DNA from: Buxus sempervirens
Lineage: Eukaryota > Streptophyta > Magnoliopsida > Buxales > Buxaceae
Length of the DNA: 64,000 bases
Direction: 5' to 3'
Assembly (NCBI GenBank): GCA_947561395.2
Contig: OX387194.1
Coordinates: 13,626,048-13,690,047, forward strand
Positions within the stretch are counted from its first letter, which is position 1. Each line of letters starts with the position of its first letter. The notes below the pieces were generated by a model. The model was not told the DNA's origin and did not search any database. It saw only the letters and a list, made by a program, of their open reading frames with translations. The translations under genes and the position numbers were made by a program. Shown here piece after piece: positions 1 through 10,508 of the stretch.

Positions 1-498
1 TCCTTTGCGTACCATGGCAAGAAACCAATGGCGCTTAAGGAATCTAGAAACTTATGGAGATGGGTTTACCCTGCTTTCCCCTGCAAGCCACAGGAGCGTA
101 GAGCTAATACCATCCCAAAAGTAAGTTCGTCGTTTCAAGAAAGGTGGCTGCTAGAGAGATCAAGATTTTGGTTAAAAAGAGCATTCACAGATATTCGGAC
201 ATCATTCAGTTCGGATCATCCATGCAGACTCCCTCGTGCATGTCACCCCAAATAGTTAAAAATCCATTCACAGTGTAGTGAGGTGCTTGTATGTGCAGTG
301 GGGCAAAGTGCTGTGTCTATTCGGGTGATTCTTGGATAATGGGCCAATAAAGGGTTCCTTGATATCACTTTTATAGTGGAAGTACAGAACAATATGCAAT
401 ACGACGTCTGGGTGGCTCCCCAGGTAAGTGGGCGGGTTACATTGGTCCCTGTTAAAAACCACTTACCTTAGGCGATTATCATGTCCGTTTGACAGGAT
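1..498. other. Unassigned sequence left of LTR1
   Basis: No recognisable gene. A short open frame on the plus strand (28-255) has no family signature and no retained motif. By position this is probably internal or leader sequence of the minus-strand retroelement whose primer-binding site lies at 626-643, but no Gag or Pol signature is visible before the window edge. Confidence 0.4.
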
Positions 499-646
499 CC
501 CCCAATATCACGTAATTGCATAAGTTTCGTAAATCACTAAGGTTGGACAACAAGTACTTTCTAAACCAGCTTACATCCTCCTATGTTGACTCATTTCCTA
601 ACTAGGATCTGATTGGGTTGAGGGGTCCCCAGCAGAGTCGCCAAGC
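499..646 (-). other. Retroelement leader with tRNA-Arg-type primer-binding site (626-643)
   Basis: Reading the minus strand, LTR1 ends at 647. After a 3-nt spacer comes an 18-nt site beginning TGGCGACTCTGCTGGGGA, which looks complementary to a tRNA-Arg 3' end, the primer type known from Ogre/Tat Ty3-gypsy elements. The 148-bp leader 499-646 is a diverged duplicate of 3765-3912, and both copies have the same length and the same five-C left edge. The primer identity is inferred from family knowledge. Confidence 0.75.
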
Positions 647-1462
647 TGTGAGCACATAAAATCGGTCGCACGACGAGGCACACATGACGATGTGCGTGCC
701 TCGAGACTTTTGGAGTTGCTACTGCCTGAAAGGTGTAGACAGACACAAGGGGTGCCTATACATGTCTATTTTTACTGGTCTGCAGCTTTTAGAGATCCTG
801 GTTAAGTTCTTGGTTACGGTCCGAGGAAGTCCAAAAACACTCCGGTCCGCCTCGTCCGTTTGACGAGTCCCTCGGGTCTCCCTGGTTCGAATCAACTTTA
901 ATCTCACCCTTATCCTATACCAGCATGTATCTTTATTTGGTCTGAATGGGGACCACTGAAGGTGTAGGTCCCCTTCATTTGTTTGATTTTATCTTTTTAG
1001 TGAAATGGGACTGATATGGGCCCTGTTGGAAGGCCCATTGGTTACCAAGTTGGGCTTTAGTCAAGCCCAAGGCCCATTAGGGTTATTGGGTAACCCTATT
1101 GTTGGACTGAGTTATTTGATTTTTAAGTTAATTACATATATTCATTAATTAAGTGGGTAAAAGTCTTTTAGGGCCCAATGGGCTTGGTCTTGGCCCATGG
1201 GTAATTAATCAAGTGGCCTGGAGACCCATTTATTGAAATGGGCCTTGGTATGGGCCAGATTTAATGTGGGCCCCATTGGAAGGCCCACAATACCTCATTA
1301 GGTCCAAGTGGACCTAGGCTACTAAAAATGGGTTTAGGTTAACCTAAAGACCCAATGGGTTCAATTTAATTACAATCGGGTTAGTTCAAATGGGCCTGGG
1401 CCAAGAAAACTGATTTTGATGGTTAAACGGGTCAAACTGCACTTATCTTGCAAATTAAGGGT

Positions 1463-1541
1463 AACCGTGGAGTTGGTGCGGTTCAAGCCTAACCGCACCT
1501 ACCATGCGGTCAAGCCCGAACCACTTTGAGTATGCGGTTTG
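1463..1541. repeat. 28-bp-phased palindrome array in LTR1 (3 units)
   Basis: Imperfect palindromes with AACCG...CGGTT/CGGTC arms start at 1463, 1491 and 1519, exactly 28 bp apart. It occupies the same position relative to the LTR 3' end as the LTR2 and LTR3 arrays. Confidence 0.8.
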
Positions 1542-3260
1542 GGTCCAAGAACCTAAAATGTCCAAAAAATAAGCATGGGATTCCGTTTGCTTGCTTCTCT
1601 GGGGTATTCGCAATTTATTGTGAGTTCTGAAATGAACTCACAGTGACTCAGATCTTCACTCTTGGCTTAAAAGTCTCACTTTCTTCAAGCCATTCACATG
1701 CTTTTAAATCCACCAATAAGCAAGCACAAAAAAGAAACAAACTAACATGAATAATTATGCATGTAGATGTTATCAAAAATGATAGAAGGCATCTAAGAAA
1801 TCAAAGATGTTTCAGAAAGTTGATTTGAAATATTAGGGGTAATCCAAAGAGTATGTGTCATTGGACCAAGTAAGAATGAAATCATTAAATCCCATGTTAA
1901 GTGTTTATACCAAAAAAAATTAGTTAAAGCAAATCTGAAATATTACAAGTGAATATGTGTGTGTGTTATGCTTATTTCTATAAGAGAAAACATTTGGAGC
2001 ATCAAAATCAATGATGAAAGCATACTAAATGGAAATGATATCCATAAAGCAAAAAGTGATCAAGAGGAAACTTAATCTTATATGGAAATTACTCACGTGT
2101 GCACATAAAACTTGTTTTGATATAAAAATAATAATAATATGCTAAGCTATGCATATATGTGCATGATTAAATAAGTATATAGCTATGGATGTGCATGAGA
2201 AGGCATTAACAAACAAACACGTAGAATAACAACCACTAACTCTAGTTGAAAGGGAAGAGGGTAGGGAGATTAAGGGTACATGAGAAGTGTAAAGAGGACA
2301 AACCCCTCTTAAAATGGATTCATGAGAAAAAGGGTGAAGATTTTATTTAAACAAAACACTTTATATGGTGAAAGAGACTCTCCTCCTCCCATCCTTCGAA
2401 TGGAGATCCCCTTCTTACCAAGGAGATCTCATAGCATACACAAAAGAAACAAAAGTGGTGAGAAAAAGATAATGAATAACCAACCTAAATTAACATATTA
2501 AGAAACAAGCTTAATTAAAAGAAATTCATTTTATCATATATTGAATGGAAGATAACAAGCATGTTTACCTTGATATTACCTTAGCTTTTGGATTTGTGAT
2601 GGTTCTCCAAGTGACGTAGACAGCACCTTGGGAACCTCTTCTTGATCTCAAGTAACCTCCACGTAGTTCTCTTGTGATGGACAATATAGATGAAAGGAGA
2701 AAGGGTCTAGGGGTATTTTAGGAACTATATGGGGTATTGGGAGTGAGGGCTAAGTTTTGGACGGTTGCTGGTTTTGTAGGAGACAAGGTGGGGACAAAGA
2801 GTGGAGAAGGCTTGTGAATGGGAGAGAGGTGAGAAAGGGGGGTTTCGGCTCCTATTGAGAATGGGGCTGGACCCCCTATTTATAGAAGAAAAAAAATTGA
2901 AAAACAGGTGAACCAAAGAAGTATTTCGGTTTTGGTCACTTTAAGTGGATGGCTTATTGAGTGACATGTGTCCCTCTTTGAGCTTATCCATCTAGCACAT
3001 GGAGTTTCTAGAAACTCTATTTGTGCATATCCATTTTTTTATTTTCTTTTTAATTATTTTAATTGTTAGATTTTTTAGAATATATTAATATTTTATTCAT
3101 TGATCTTTTTGTACAAAACGCATATGCATTTTGATTTTCCATTTTATTTTTTATTTAACTTAATTATTAGATATTTACAAAATATTATTATTTTATTCTT
3201 AGATTTTAATTTTTGTCCTTTCTTTAATTTTTGCCACATGTGTAGATTTTTCGAAAATTT

Positions 3261-3700
3261 TTGACTGCTCATATCTTTCTCATTTGGTATCCGATTTTGG
3301 CAAACTCAATGGTGTTGGAATCAGCTCGAGATTCCCTATCCACTGAACTAGAGTTTAATAGCAAATTCGGGTTTTTTAGCAGAAGTGCAAAGTCGCGTTC
3401 CGGAGCCAGTTTTGCTCGTATCTCCTTATCCGGGACTCCGATTCCGACAAACTTAGTTGCGTCGGGATCGTGTCGAGATGCTCTTTCTACTGGTATAAAA
3501 TTGAGCAGCTAATTCAGAGTTTTGCAGAAAGCCGATTTCTGCTATTTCCAGATTTGACCAGCCCATAACTTCTTTATTCGGACTCCGATTTGAGCAAACT
3601 CAGTTGTGTTAGAATCATATCGAAGTCATCTTTCCAATGGTATGAAGTTTGGTGATCAATTTGTACCCAATCAAAAAGTCAAAATTTTGACCCTTCGGGG
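3261..3700 (-). repeat. Three degenerate internal repeats in LTR1
   Basis: Three diverged units of roughly 110-150 bp each contain 'cata(a)ctt', 'actccgatt' and 'ttggaatc/ttagaatc' motifs. LTR2 has two such units (5845-6110). They lie close to the LTR 5' end in both copies. Any function is unknown. Confidence 0.7.
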
Positions 3701-3764
3701 TTTGACTTTTCAATTAGGGTTTTCACTTGCGTCACTTTTGGTGCGCAAAAATGAGGTACTGACA

Positions 3765-3912
3765 CCCCCAATATCACATAATTGCAAAAGTTCCATAATT
3801 CACTAAAGTTGGACATAAAGTACTTCCTAGATCTGCCTATATCCATCTAAGTTGACTCTTTTCCTAACCAAGGTCTGATTAGGCTGAGAGATCCCCAGCA
3901 AAGTCGCCAAGC
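3765..3912 (-). other. Second leader with primer-binding site (3892-3909)
   Basis: A 148-bp diverged copy of 499-646. The primer-binding site reads TGGCGACTTTGCTGGGGA on the minus strand, immediately downstream of LTR2. The leader is cut exactly where LTR1 begins, so this LTR-leader-LTR arrangement has no coding interior. Confidence 0.75.
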
Positions 3913-4659
3913 TGTGCGCACCTAATTTCGGCCGCACGTGAGGTGCATGCAAAATGATGTGTGCCTCGGGACTATTTGGAGTCGCCACTGCCTGAGAGGT
4001 GCACGCAAACACAAAAGGGCACCTATTCGGGCCTAAATATTCTGGTCTGCGGCTTATTAGAGATCTGAGTAAGTTCTCGGTTATGTCTAGGAAAGTCCTA
4101 AGACACCCTAGCCCGCCCTGTCAATTGACAGGTCCCATGGGTCTCCTTGGTTTTGAGTCAACTTAGGTCTCACCCAATTCCTAGGCCAGCATGCACACTT
4201 ATTTGGTCTGATTGGGGACCACAGAAGGTGTGGGTCTGATTTTATCTTTTTATCAATTAATGAAGTGGGTCTAGTATGGGCCCCATTGGAGGGCCCAGTG
4301 GAATCCAAGTTGGGCTTAAGTCAAGCCCAAGGTCCAATTTGGGTTATTGGGTAACCCTTTTTGGAGTTGGTTATTTAGTTTAAAGATTGATTGAATATTT
4401 ACAAAATTAATGAGTTAAGGTTTTTAGGGCCCAATGGGCTTGGATTTAGCCCACTGGCAATTAATCAAGTGGCACTTAGCCCATTCGTCAAAACGGGCGT
4501 TGTTTGGGCCGGAGTGGATGTGGGCCCATTGGAGGGCCCAAGAAGCCTTGGTGGGCCCATAGTCACAAAATGGGCCTAGAAAAGCCCAAATGGGGTTGGG
4601 TCAAGCCTAAATGGGTCCAACCGGGTCGAAAAATCAGCTTTTTATTTAATTACAGATTT

Positions 4660-4766
4660 GACCACCCTTACAATGCGGTTTGAACTGAACCGCAGATCAA
4701 ATTCGGTTCAGGCCTGACCGCAAATGAAATGCGGTCATGCTTGAACCGCACTATAAGTGCGGTTTC
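4660..4766. repeat. 28-bp-phased palindrome array in LTR2 (4 units)
   Basis: Units start at 4660, 4688, 4716 and 4744, exactly 28 bp apart. Arms are of the AACCGCA/GACCGCA...TGCGGTC/TGCGGTT type, and the unit at 4744 has perfect 9-bp arms (AACCGCACT/AGTGCGGTT). Confidence 0.9.
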
Positions 4767-5387
4767 GGCTTAATTTTCCCAAAAGCGCTGCCACGACCTC
4801 GGGATTCGATTCGTTTCCTCCTTTTTGACGTCCGGCAATTTCGGTTGGTGATTTCAGCACTTTCGCTGCTGTCTTTGTGCTTGATTCACACACCATCCTT
4901 TCTCGGTATTTCAATTCTTCAACGTCCGCTTAAATCACAAACGTACGAGGATTTAATTGAGAAGGGAAAGAGGGAAGAGAGTTAAGGGTACAAAAGATTC
5001 TTCAAGGAGGACAATCCCCTCCCAAAATATGACGATCATATGAGCAGAAAAAGAGTTAAAACATAAAAGAAAAAATCTTGCTTTAAGCGATTTAATTCTT
5101 ATATATTTCAAATATAAAATCAATAAAAAGCTTACCGTGCTATTATTACCTTGTTCTGAGATGTTGAGGTTCTCCGGTTAACGCGGACAGCACCTTGGCA
5201 ACCTTCTCAATTTCAGAAATTGGGTTTTCAAGGGTCTTTATAGCGAAAACAGAGAAAGAAAAGGGTCTAGGGTATTTTGGGTATAAAAGAATGTTTGCAA
5301 AAAGGCAGGGGGTCGACCGGGCAGGGGTCTCTCTCTCTCTCTCCCTCTTTTTCTCTCCTTTCCTTTATTTATAGGCAAAAAACGCGT

Positions 5388-5620
5388 GAAGGCATTTGAA
5401 ATGCGCTCAAGCCGCCCACGTGCCAAATCTGGTCGCATGCCTTGACCGCATTTCAAATGCAGTTGTGCCTCAACCACATTTGGAATGCAGTCGAGCCGCC
5501 CACATGCCAAATTTGGCCGAATCGGACAGCTGGCGCCTTACAGAACGCGTGTCCCGCTTCTAGAAGCCCGTGACCGCATTTTAAGTGCGGTCGTGCCTTG
5601 ACCGCACTTAAAATGCGATT
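5388..5620. repeat. Second palindrome array in LTR2
   Basis: AATGCGGTC-type palindromic units occur at 5388, 5444 and 5472 (28-bp register) and at 5572 and 5600 (28 bp apart). They lie just upstream of the LTR TATA box in element orientation and have the same arm sequence as the array at 4660-4766. Confidence 0.8.
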
Positions 5621-6201
5621 AGGCACGTTTTTTAAATGCCGAAATTGAAATCTTTTATCAAATTTGATTTTTTAAGAGATTCTTATCCGATATTTTTGAT
5701 TATTATATTAAAAAATCTTAGATTTTTATTAAAATATTATTAAAAAATTAAGATATTTTCTAAAAACAATTATTTTATTTATTTTATTCATTTATTTTGC
5801 TTTTTGCTGCTGTGTTTGCCATATGGGCTGTTTTCTTGAAACTTCAACTATTCATAACTTTTTCATCCAATGTCCGATTTCAGCAAACTTAATGTCGTTG
5901 GAATCAGCTTGGAACACTCTATCCAATGAGATCAAATTAGTCAGTTGAATTGGGGTCTAGCAAAAAGTCAACTTTCGCTCCCCAAAAGTTTGACCAGCTC
6001 ATAACTTCATCATCTGGACTCCGAGTCTAGTAAACTCAGTTACGTTGGAATCGTGTCGAAATGCTCTTTTCAACGAGATGAAGTTTGATGGCCAATTATC
6101 CTTAGATCAAAAAGTCAAATTTTGGCCCCCCTAGGGTTTGACTTTTTAATTAAAATATTTATTTTCTGCGTTTTGGAGGGTGAAAAAATTAGGTGTCTAC
6201 A

Positions 6202-7248
6202 GAGCCATTTTTTGATACCACCTTATCAAAGTCGGCAGGTCAGTTTAGTTCAGATTGCTGAACTTGTCGCTTTGATTGAGTACCATTTGCTCATTATTAA
6301 TCTGTTTTGAATGATTTTAATCTCTATGTTTTCCTTGAGGAGTCTATTTTTGAATCCAATTGGTTTCAAGAGATTTTGTTTTGATTTGTGTCTTGTACGC
6401 TTGATTGACTCAGAGTTGCTCTGTAGCAGAGTTCTCGATTAATCTGTGATCCTCTAGGCATGTTCAGGAGGTCACACAAATCACAAATGGATGGAGTTTC
6501 GTGTGAGGCCTATTTCGTCTGAAAGATGGCTCCTCATACTTCATCCATGCAAGTTTTCATGGATTTATATGGAGCCAAACTCCACGAATAGAGTTTCAAA
6601 GTTGCTTACTAGCTGCTTTTTCTGATTTATAGCAGTAGATCTAATTGAGCATTTATCTCTTGTTTTAAATCGGATTGTGCTGAAATTTTAACTGAGTATT
6701 CTATTTCATACCAGCCTTCTAATGGCTTTAGTTTCATTTGATTTGAGTTTGAATTGAGAGATTTATGAGTGATTAAAGTTTTCAAGCTCTTATGATCTAA
6801 TTTGCCCAGATTTGTTTTAGCTTGATTTTCCTCAATCTTTATTTTGATTTTTACTTACTCATGAAGTTCTAAAGGTGATGTATCCACAGAGAGGGTCCAA
6901 GATTTATTGGACTACTCATGTGGAAGAATCACACATGTGTTTGGTTATTTTCAAGCACTTTTTGTTGATTTTATCTAGCAAACAATCTTTTTGAGTATGA
7001 ACGGCATATGGCAACTATCTTGTACGGATGAGTGGAGGTGCCTAACACCTTCCCCTGCTCATAACTTATTCCCCTTACCTGATCTCTGGATTTACCTTCG
7101 AATTAGAGCTACTTTGGCTCTATTTGACAATTTTATGATCCCTTTGTTGTCAATTCACACCTTAACTTGAATGGTGGTGACTCCTAATTTTTATAAACCC
7201 CGCGTGATGATTTCGGAAGTCATCTAGGTGACATTTCCATGTCTCACA
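6202..7248 (+). mobile_element. Partial LTR (3' portion), relative of solo LTR A
   Basis: Matches the 3' part of the LTR at 9170-11509 in order. Shared features include 'gagtctattttt/ttcaaatccaattggttt', 'gtgcctaacaccttcccc' and a GGTGGTGACTCC motif (7173-7184), and the segment ends ATGTCTCACA at 7248. Its 5' part is missing because the long tandem LTRs abut it at 6201/6202. I infer that the tandem element landed inside this LTR and that the remaining part lies left of the window. Confidence 0.75.
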
Positions 7249-7704
7249 ACTAGTTTGCTGACACAAATCGTTCAAACCTTCTTCCTCTGGTTTTTCAATA
7301 GATACCCAAGAGGTAAAACTGAACGGTATTAGAATTCTCAGAACGATAAAGGAAAAAATTGGACTCCATTTCTCTATAGTTAAGAAGTTGGTTAGTATTT
7401 TGCTTAAATGAATTAGAAAAACATTGTAGAAGCATTAAACTCAAAGATATACAAATTAATTAAATTGTCTTTATGTAATCCTAGCCATTAAAATGTTACA
7501 ACAAAATATATAAATAAAACAATTATTTTGATTTTCTAATAAAACTGATACAATTATAAGATTTGTTGGTTTCCTTTCCATCCTAGCAACATTTTTTTAT
7601 TTTCCATAAAATAATATATTTATAAAATTTTTCATTTTTATTACAATATTAAAGCATAAATATATGTTTATTTTTAAAACTGAAAAAAACGTCAAACATA
7701 TACT

Positions 7705-7744
<40 letters not shown>

Positions 7745-8607
7745 GAATTGAGCTATATTAGGAACTCATATTATTTTACCGTAGTAAAACAAAATTTTAT
7801 AGAGTTTCAATTGAGCTAGAAGACTAATAGCTCAGCTTTAGATAAAATTCCATTTAAATTTTAGTAGAAGATAGCCTTAAACTGAAAATATGTGTTTGTG
7901 ATGCGTTTTAGATTATTATCTAACTGTAATATAATATTAATTAACCTTGGTATTTACCCAAAATATAAAACTGTAATGGTATAATATTGATCAAGTTTAC
8001 TATTATACTATATCAGTATTATATAATATAATATAAATTTAGTATAAATTTAAGTCAGAGCGGAAACTTGTGCTTAAAATAAGAATTATATTTAAAAATA
8101 ATTTTTATATTAATTAAAAATATAAGCATTTAAAAGCATGCACTAAATTAAAAATTTTTTTTCTTTCATGTACCCAAGAAATAGAGTTTCAGTGAAATTT
8201 CGCCCATGCCAGTAGAAAGTGGCATCGAAACTATTTGGTTTTAGTGAACCACCAATTATGGGTAAAAAATGTGTATCATGGCCAGAATGTGCCACCCATT
8301 TTGCTCACTAAATGGGAGGCAAAGGATCTATGTTCTCATGTTAGCTAGTTTTTTAACGGCACAAGTTGAAATTCCACCCATGTAGTTAGAAAACTGATTG
8401 TTTTAACAATATGGGCTTCAAAACGCCCGTGTCGCTTTATACAATAATAAGAATGCTTGATCTACATAATGCTGTCTTGAACAATCTTAAAGCCTTTTAG
8501 ATTACTCTATTTACTGTTTGTGTTTTTCGTTTCCTGTGCTAGCCTTCAGAATTTCTGTGCTCTTGGAATTCAAGTTCTGCCCCTAGTGTCATCTTTATTT
8601 GTTTGTG
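7249..8607. other. AT-rich non-genic stretch
   Basis: No gene is visible. It contains a TA microsatellite (about 7706-7742). A segment at about 7400-7700 is an inverted relative of 13905-14110 and 17625-17815 (shared 'cctagccattaaaatgt' and 'aaaacaattattt' blocks). The last 100 bp are probably the leader of the copia element that begins coding at 8608. Confidence 0.6.
7706..7742. repeat. (TA)n microsatellite
   Basis: An uninterrupted TA dinucleotide run of about 35 bp. Confidence 0.95.
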
Positions 8608-9169
8608 ATGGACTCTATTAAATCTCTCAACCCATCTGTTCCCCCTACTATTGATCTCACTAAAGTTGAACCCTAAATTGGAGACAACTTTAAGAGATGG
8701 AAACAGAAAATAACATACCTATTTGAAACTTTGGAAATATTTTTTGTTCTCACAACTCCTAAACCCGAGGCTCCTTCTAATGGATTTGAATCCACAGCAT
8801 TGAACTCTTGGCTGAAAGCAAACTAGATATGCAAGCATTACTTGCTGAATGCACTATCTAATGACCTGTATGGCCTGTATTGTGGTTACGAGTATGTCGA
8901 GGATGTGTGGGATGCCTTGCATAAGAAGTATATAACCGAGGATGTGGGGGTAAAGAAGTTTGCCATTGGGAAATTTTTGGAGTTCTTAATGGTTGATGAG
9001 ATGTCCATTTTAGACCAGATCAATGAGTTCGAGAAAACTTTTAGAGACCTTACAAATGAGGGAATTATTTTGCCTGAGCCTTTTATGGTAGGAGCTCTTA
9101 TTGAGAAACTACCTCACTCTTGGAAGGTCCACAAGACCAACCTGAAACACAAGAGAAAAAACATGTCCC
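8608..9169 (+). pseudogene. Ty1/copia Gag, first part (interrupted)
   Basis: Starting at ATG 8608 the translation follows a plant Ty1/copia Gag of the UBN2/retrotran_gag type: a polar N-terminus, then 'NFKRWKQKITYLFETL', then 'EYVEDVWDALHKKY' and 'DQINEFEKTFRDLTNEG'. Gag packages element RNA into virus-like particles. Two in-frame stops (near 8672 and 8824) show decay. The frame breaks off at 9169, where a solo LTR is inserted, and resumes in phase at 11515. No LTR of the copia element itself is recognised upstream. Confidence 0.88.
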
Positions 9170-9271
9170 TGTAGACACCCCAAATTGCACAATAAAAATG
9201 ATCAATAATCAGTAAAAATCACTATCTCTTTGGAAACCGGCACAAAATTTGAGAAAATGAGTTTTTTCCTT

Positions 9272-9413
9272 GTATCCGGCAACTCAGGTCGGATACAAGC
9301 GTATTTCTTCGTATCCGATGGAAAATGCCGGATACAAGTAGCCCTTAATGTATCCGGCAACATATGCCGGATACACATAGGTGCTTGTGTATCCGACCTG
9401 ATATGTCGGATAC
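9272..9413. repeat. 39-bp-phased palindrome array in LTR A (4 units)
   Basis: GTATCCG...CGGATAC palindromes start at 9272, 9311, 9350 and 9389, exactly 39 bp apart. The unit at 9350 has perfect 10-bp arms (GTATCCGGCA/TGCCGGATAC). The array starts 102 nt from the LTR 5' end. Confidence 0.95.
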
Positions 9414-10454
9414 ATGTTTTTTGCTCAAATTTAGGGTTTTCCGAGAGTTTTCACATTTTACCATCATGTCCTTCATTAAATGAGTGGAAATCTCAGAAAT
9501 AGCCTTAGGGTTAAGGTTGGTGGGCTCTAGACATTGGTGTATGTCTACCATCCCACCAACCCTAACCCTAGCCTTTGCCTATAAATAGGAGGCTCCTCCT
9601 TAAGCAAATGGCCAACAATTCTTGCCAAGAATCTTTGCCAAGAAGAGCTCCGAGTGAAGAGGGGAACCGCTGCGGAAGTGCGTCCAGAACCCAGGTAAGC
9701 CTCAAACCTCTTCTTAATTTTCTGTCTTTACATTTCTAGATCTAGATCTCTTCTTCTACCTTTCTGTAAAATAAGGCCTTGTTGTGTGTATGAAAATCCT
9801 TCCCCGGCTCAAAGTATCTCAAGACTCCCCCTAGCCGTAAAACGTGAAGGCGGGATCTAGGAGAAACGAGACTGGGGATTGACCCTAGTACTAGAACCTA
9901 TTTAGAATAAGGCCTTTTGAATCTATGTAAACCGTTCCAATTTCAAAGTACCCCAAGATTATCTTGAAGAACCGTGTTTAACGGGGAGAGTGAACTAAGG
10001 AAAACGATAATGGAACGGAACCCTAGGTTGCTTTTAGAACCCTATTTTGATGAATATGAATGCATGCTATGTTGTTATATTGATCTTGAATGATTTTCAC
10101 ACGTTCACATACATAGCACATGTTTGGTAGGATAGACTCATATTTCGGGTTTATTGCATTTATTGTGATAAATCTGGAATAAAATGGCCTCAATCAATTC
10201 TGGAATGTTTTGAAATGGTTTTTAAAAGATTTGGATTCATCTTGCACGAATTGCATACACTTTGTCACAGTTTTGAATTGTTTTTCTCCAAAAAAGGCCT
10301 AACTTGACAGCAACTGTACCCTAACTTCGGACACTCATAACTTCATCGTCCGGATGAATTTTGGAGTGATTCCAGAACCATGGGAAAGGTGAGGCTGTCT
10401 AGTTTATTTCTACCAAATTTCATTAATTTCTATCAAGAAGAGTTTTGACACCTC

Positions 10455-10508
10455 TCTGTCGAAGTTGAGTGGACAGTTCAGGTTTAAATACCGAACTTGT
10501 CACTTCGA
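10455..10508 (+). other. Imperfect hairpin in LTR A
   Basis: The arms run CTGTCGAAGT...CAGTTCAGGT and ACCGAACTTGTC...ACTTCGACGG around an AT-rich loop. The partial LTR (about 6222-6280) has the equivalent stem with TCAAAGT/GCTTTGA in place of TCGAAGT/ACTTCGA, so pairing is kept while sequence changes. Confidence 0.6.

Larger units (their letters stand above)
647..3764 (-). mobile_element. Long LTR 1 (Ogre/Tat-like)
   Basis: A 3.1-kb LTR on the minus strand with TG...CA ends: the plus strand starts TGTGAGCAC at 647 and ends ...CTGACA at 3764. It shares ordered blocks with LTR2 (3913-6201): a GGCCCA-rich block (1010-1420), a palindrome array (1463-1541), a TATA box (CTATTTATA, 2876-2884, minus) and repeated motifs near its 5' end of the type 'CATAACTT...ACTCCGATT...TTGGAATC' (3261-3700, three diverged units). 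It is flanked on the left by its primer site, so it acts as a 5' LTR and not a solo. The Ogre/Tat assignment rests on the tRNA-Arg-type primer site and LTR length. Confidence 0.8.
3913..6201 (-). mobile_element. Long LTR 2 (Ogre/Tat-like)
   Basis: A 2.3-kb minus-strand LTR. The plus strand starts TGTGCGCAC (3913) and ends GGTGTCTACA (6201). It aligns in blocks with LTR1 and with the right-hand LTR3. It has a PBS-like core inside its 3' end (3979-3987), a GGCCCA-rich block (4265-4570), palindrome arrays at 4660-4766 and 5388-5620, and a TATA box near 5366-5373. The bases after 6201 (gagcc) would be one side of the target duplication, but the partner site is not visible. Confidence 0.8.

Noticed and set aside
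883..897. tRNA T-loop-like GGTTCGAATC
   Set aside because: No acceptor or anticodon stems, and the same LTR position in LTR2 and LTR3 lacks the motif, so it is chance within the LTR.
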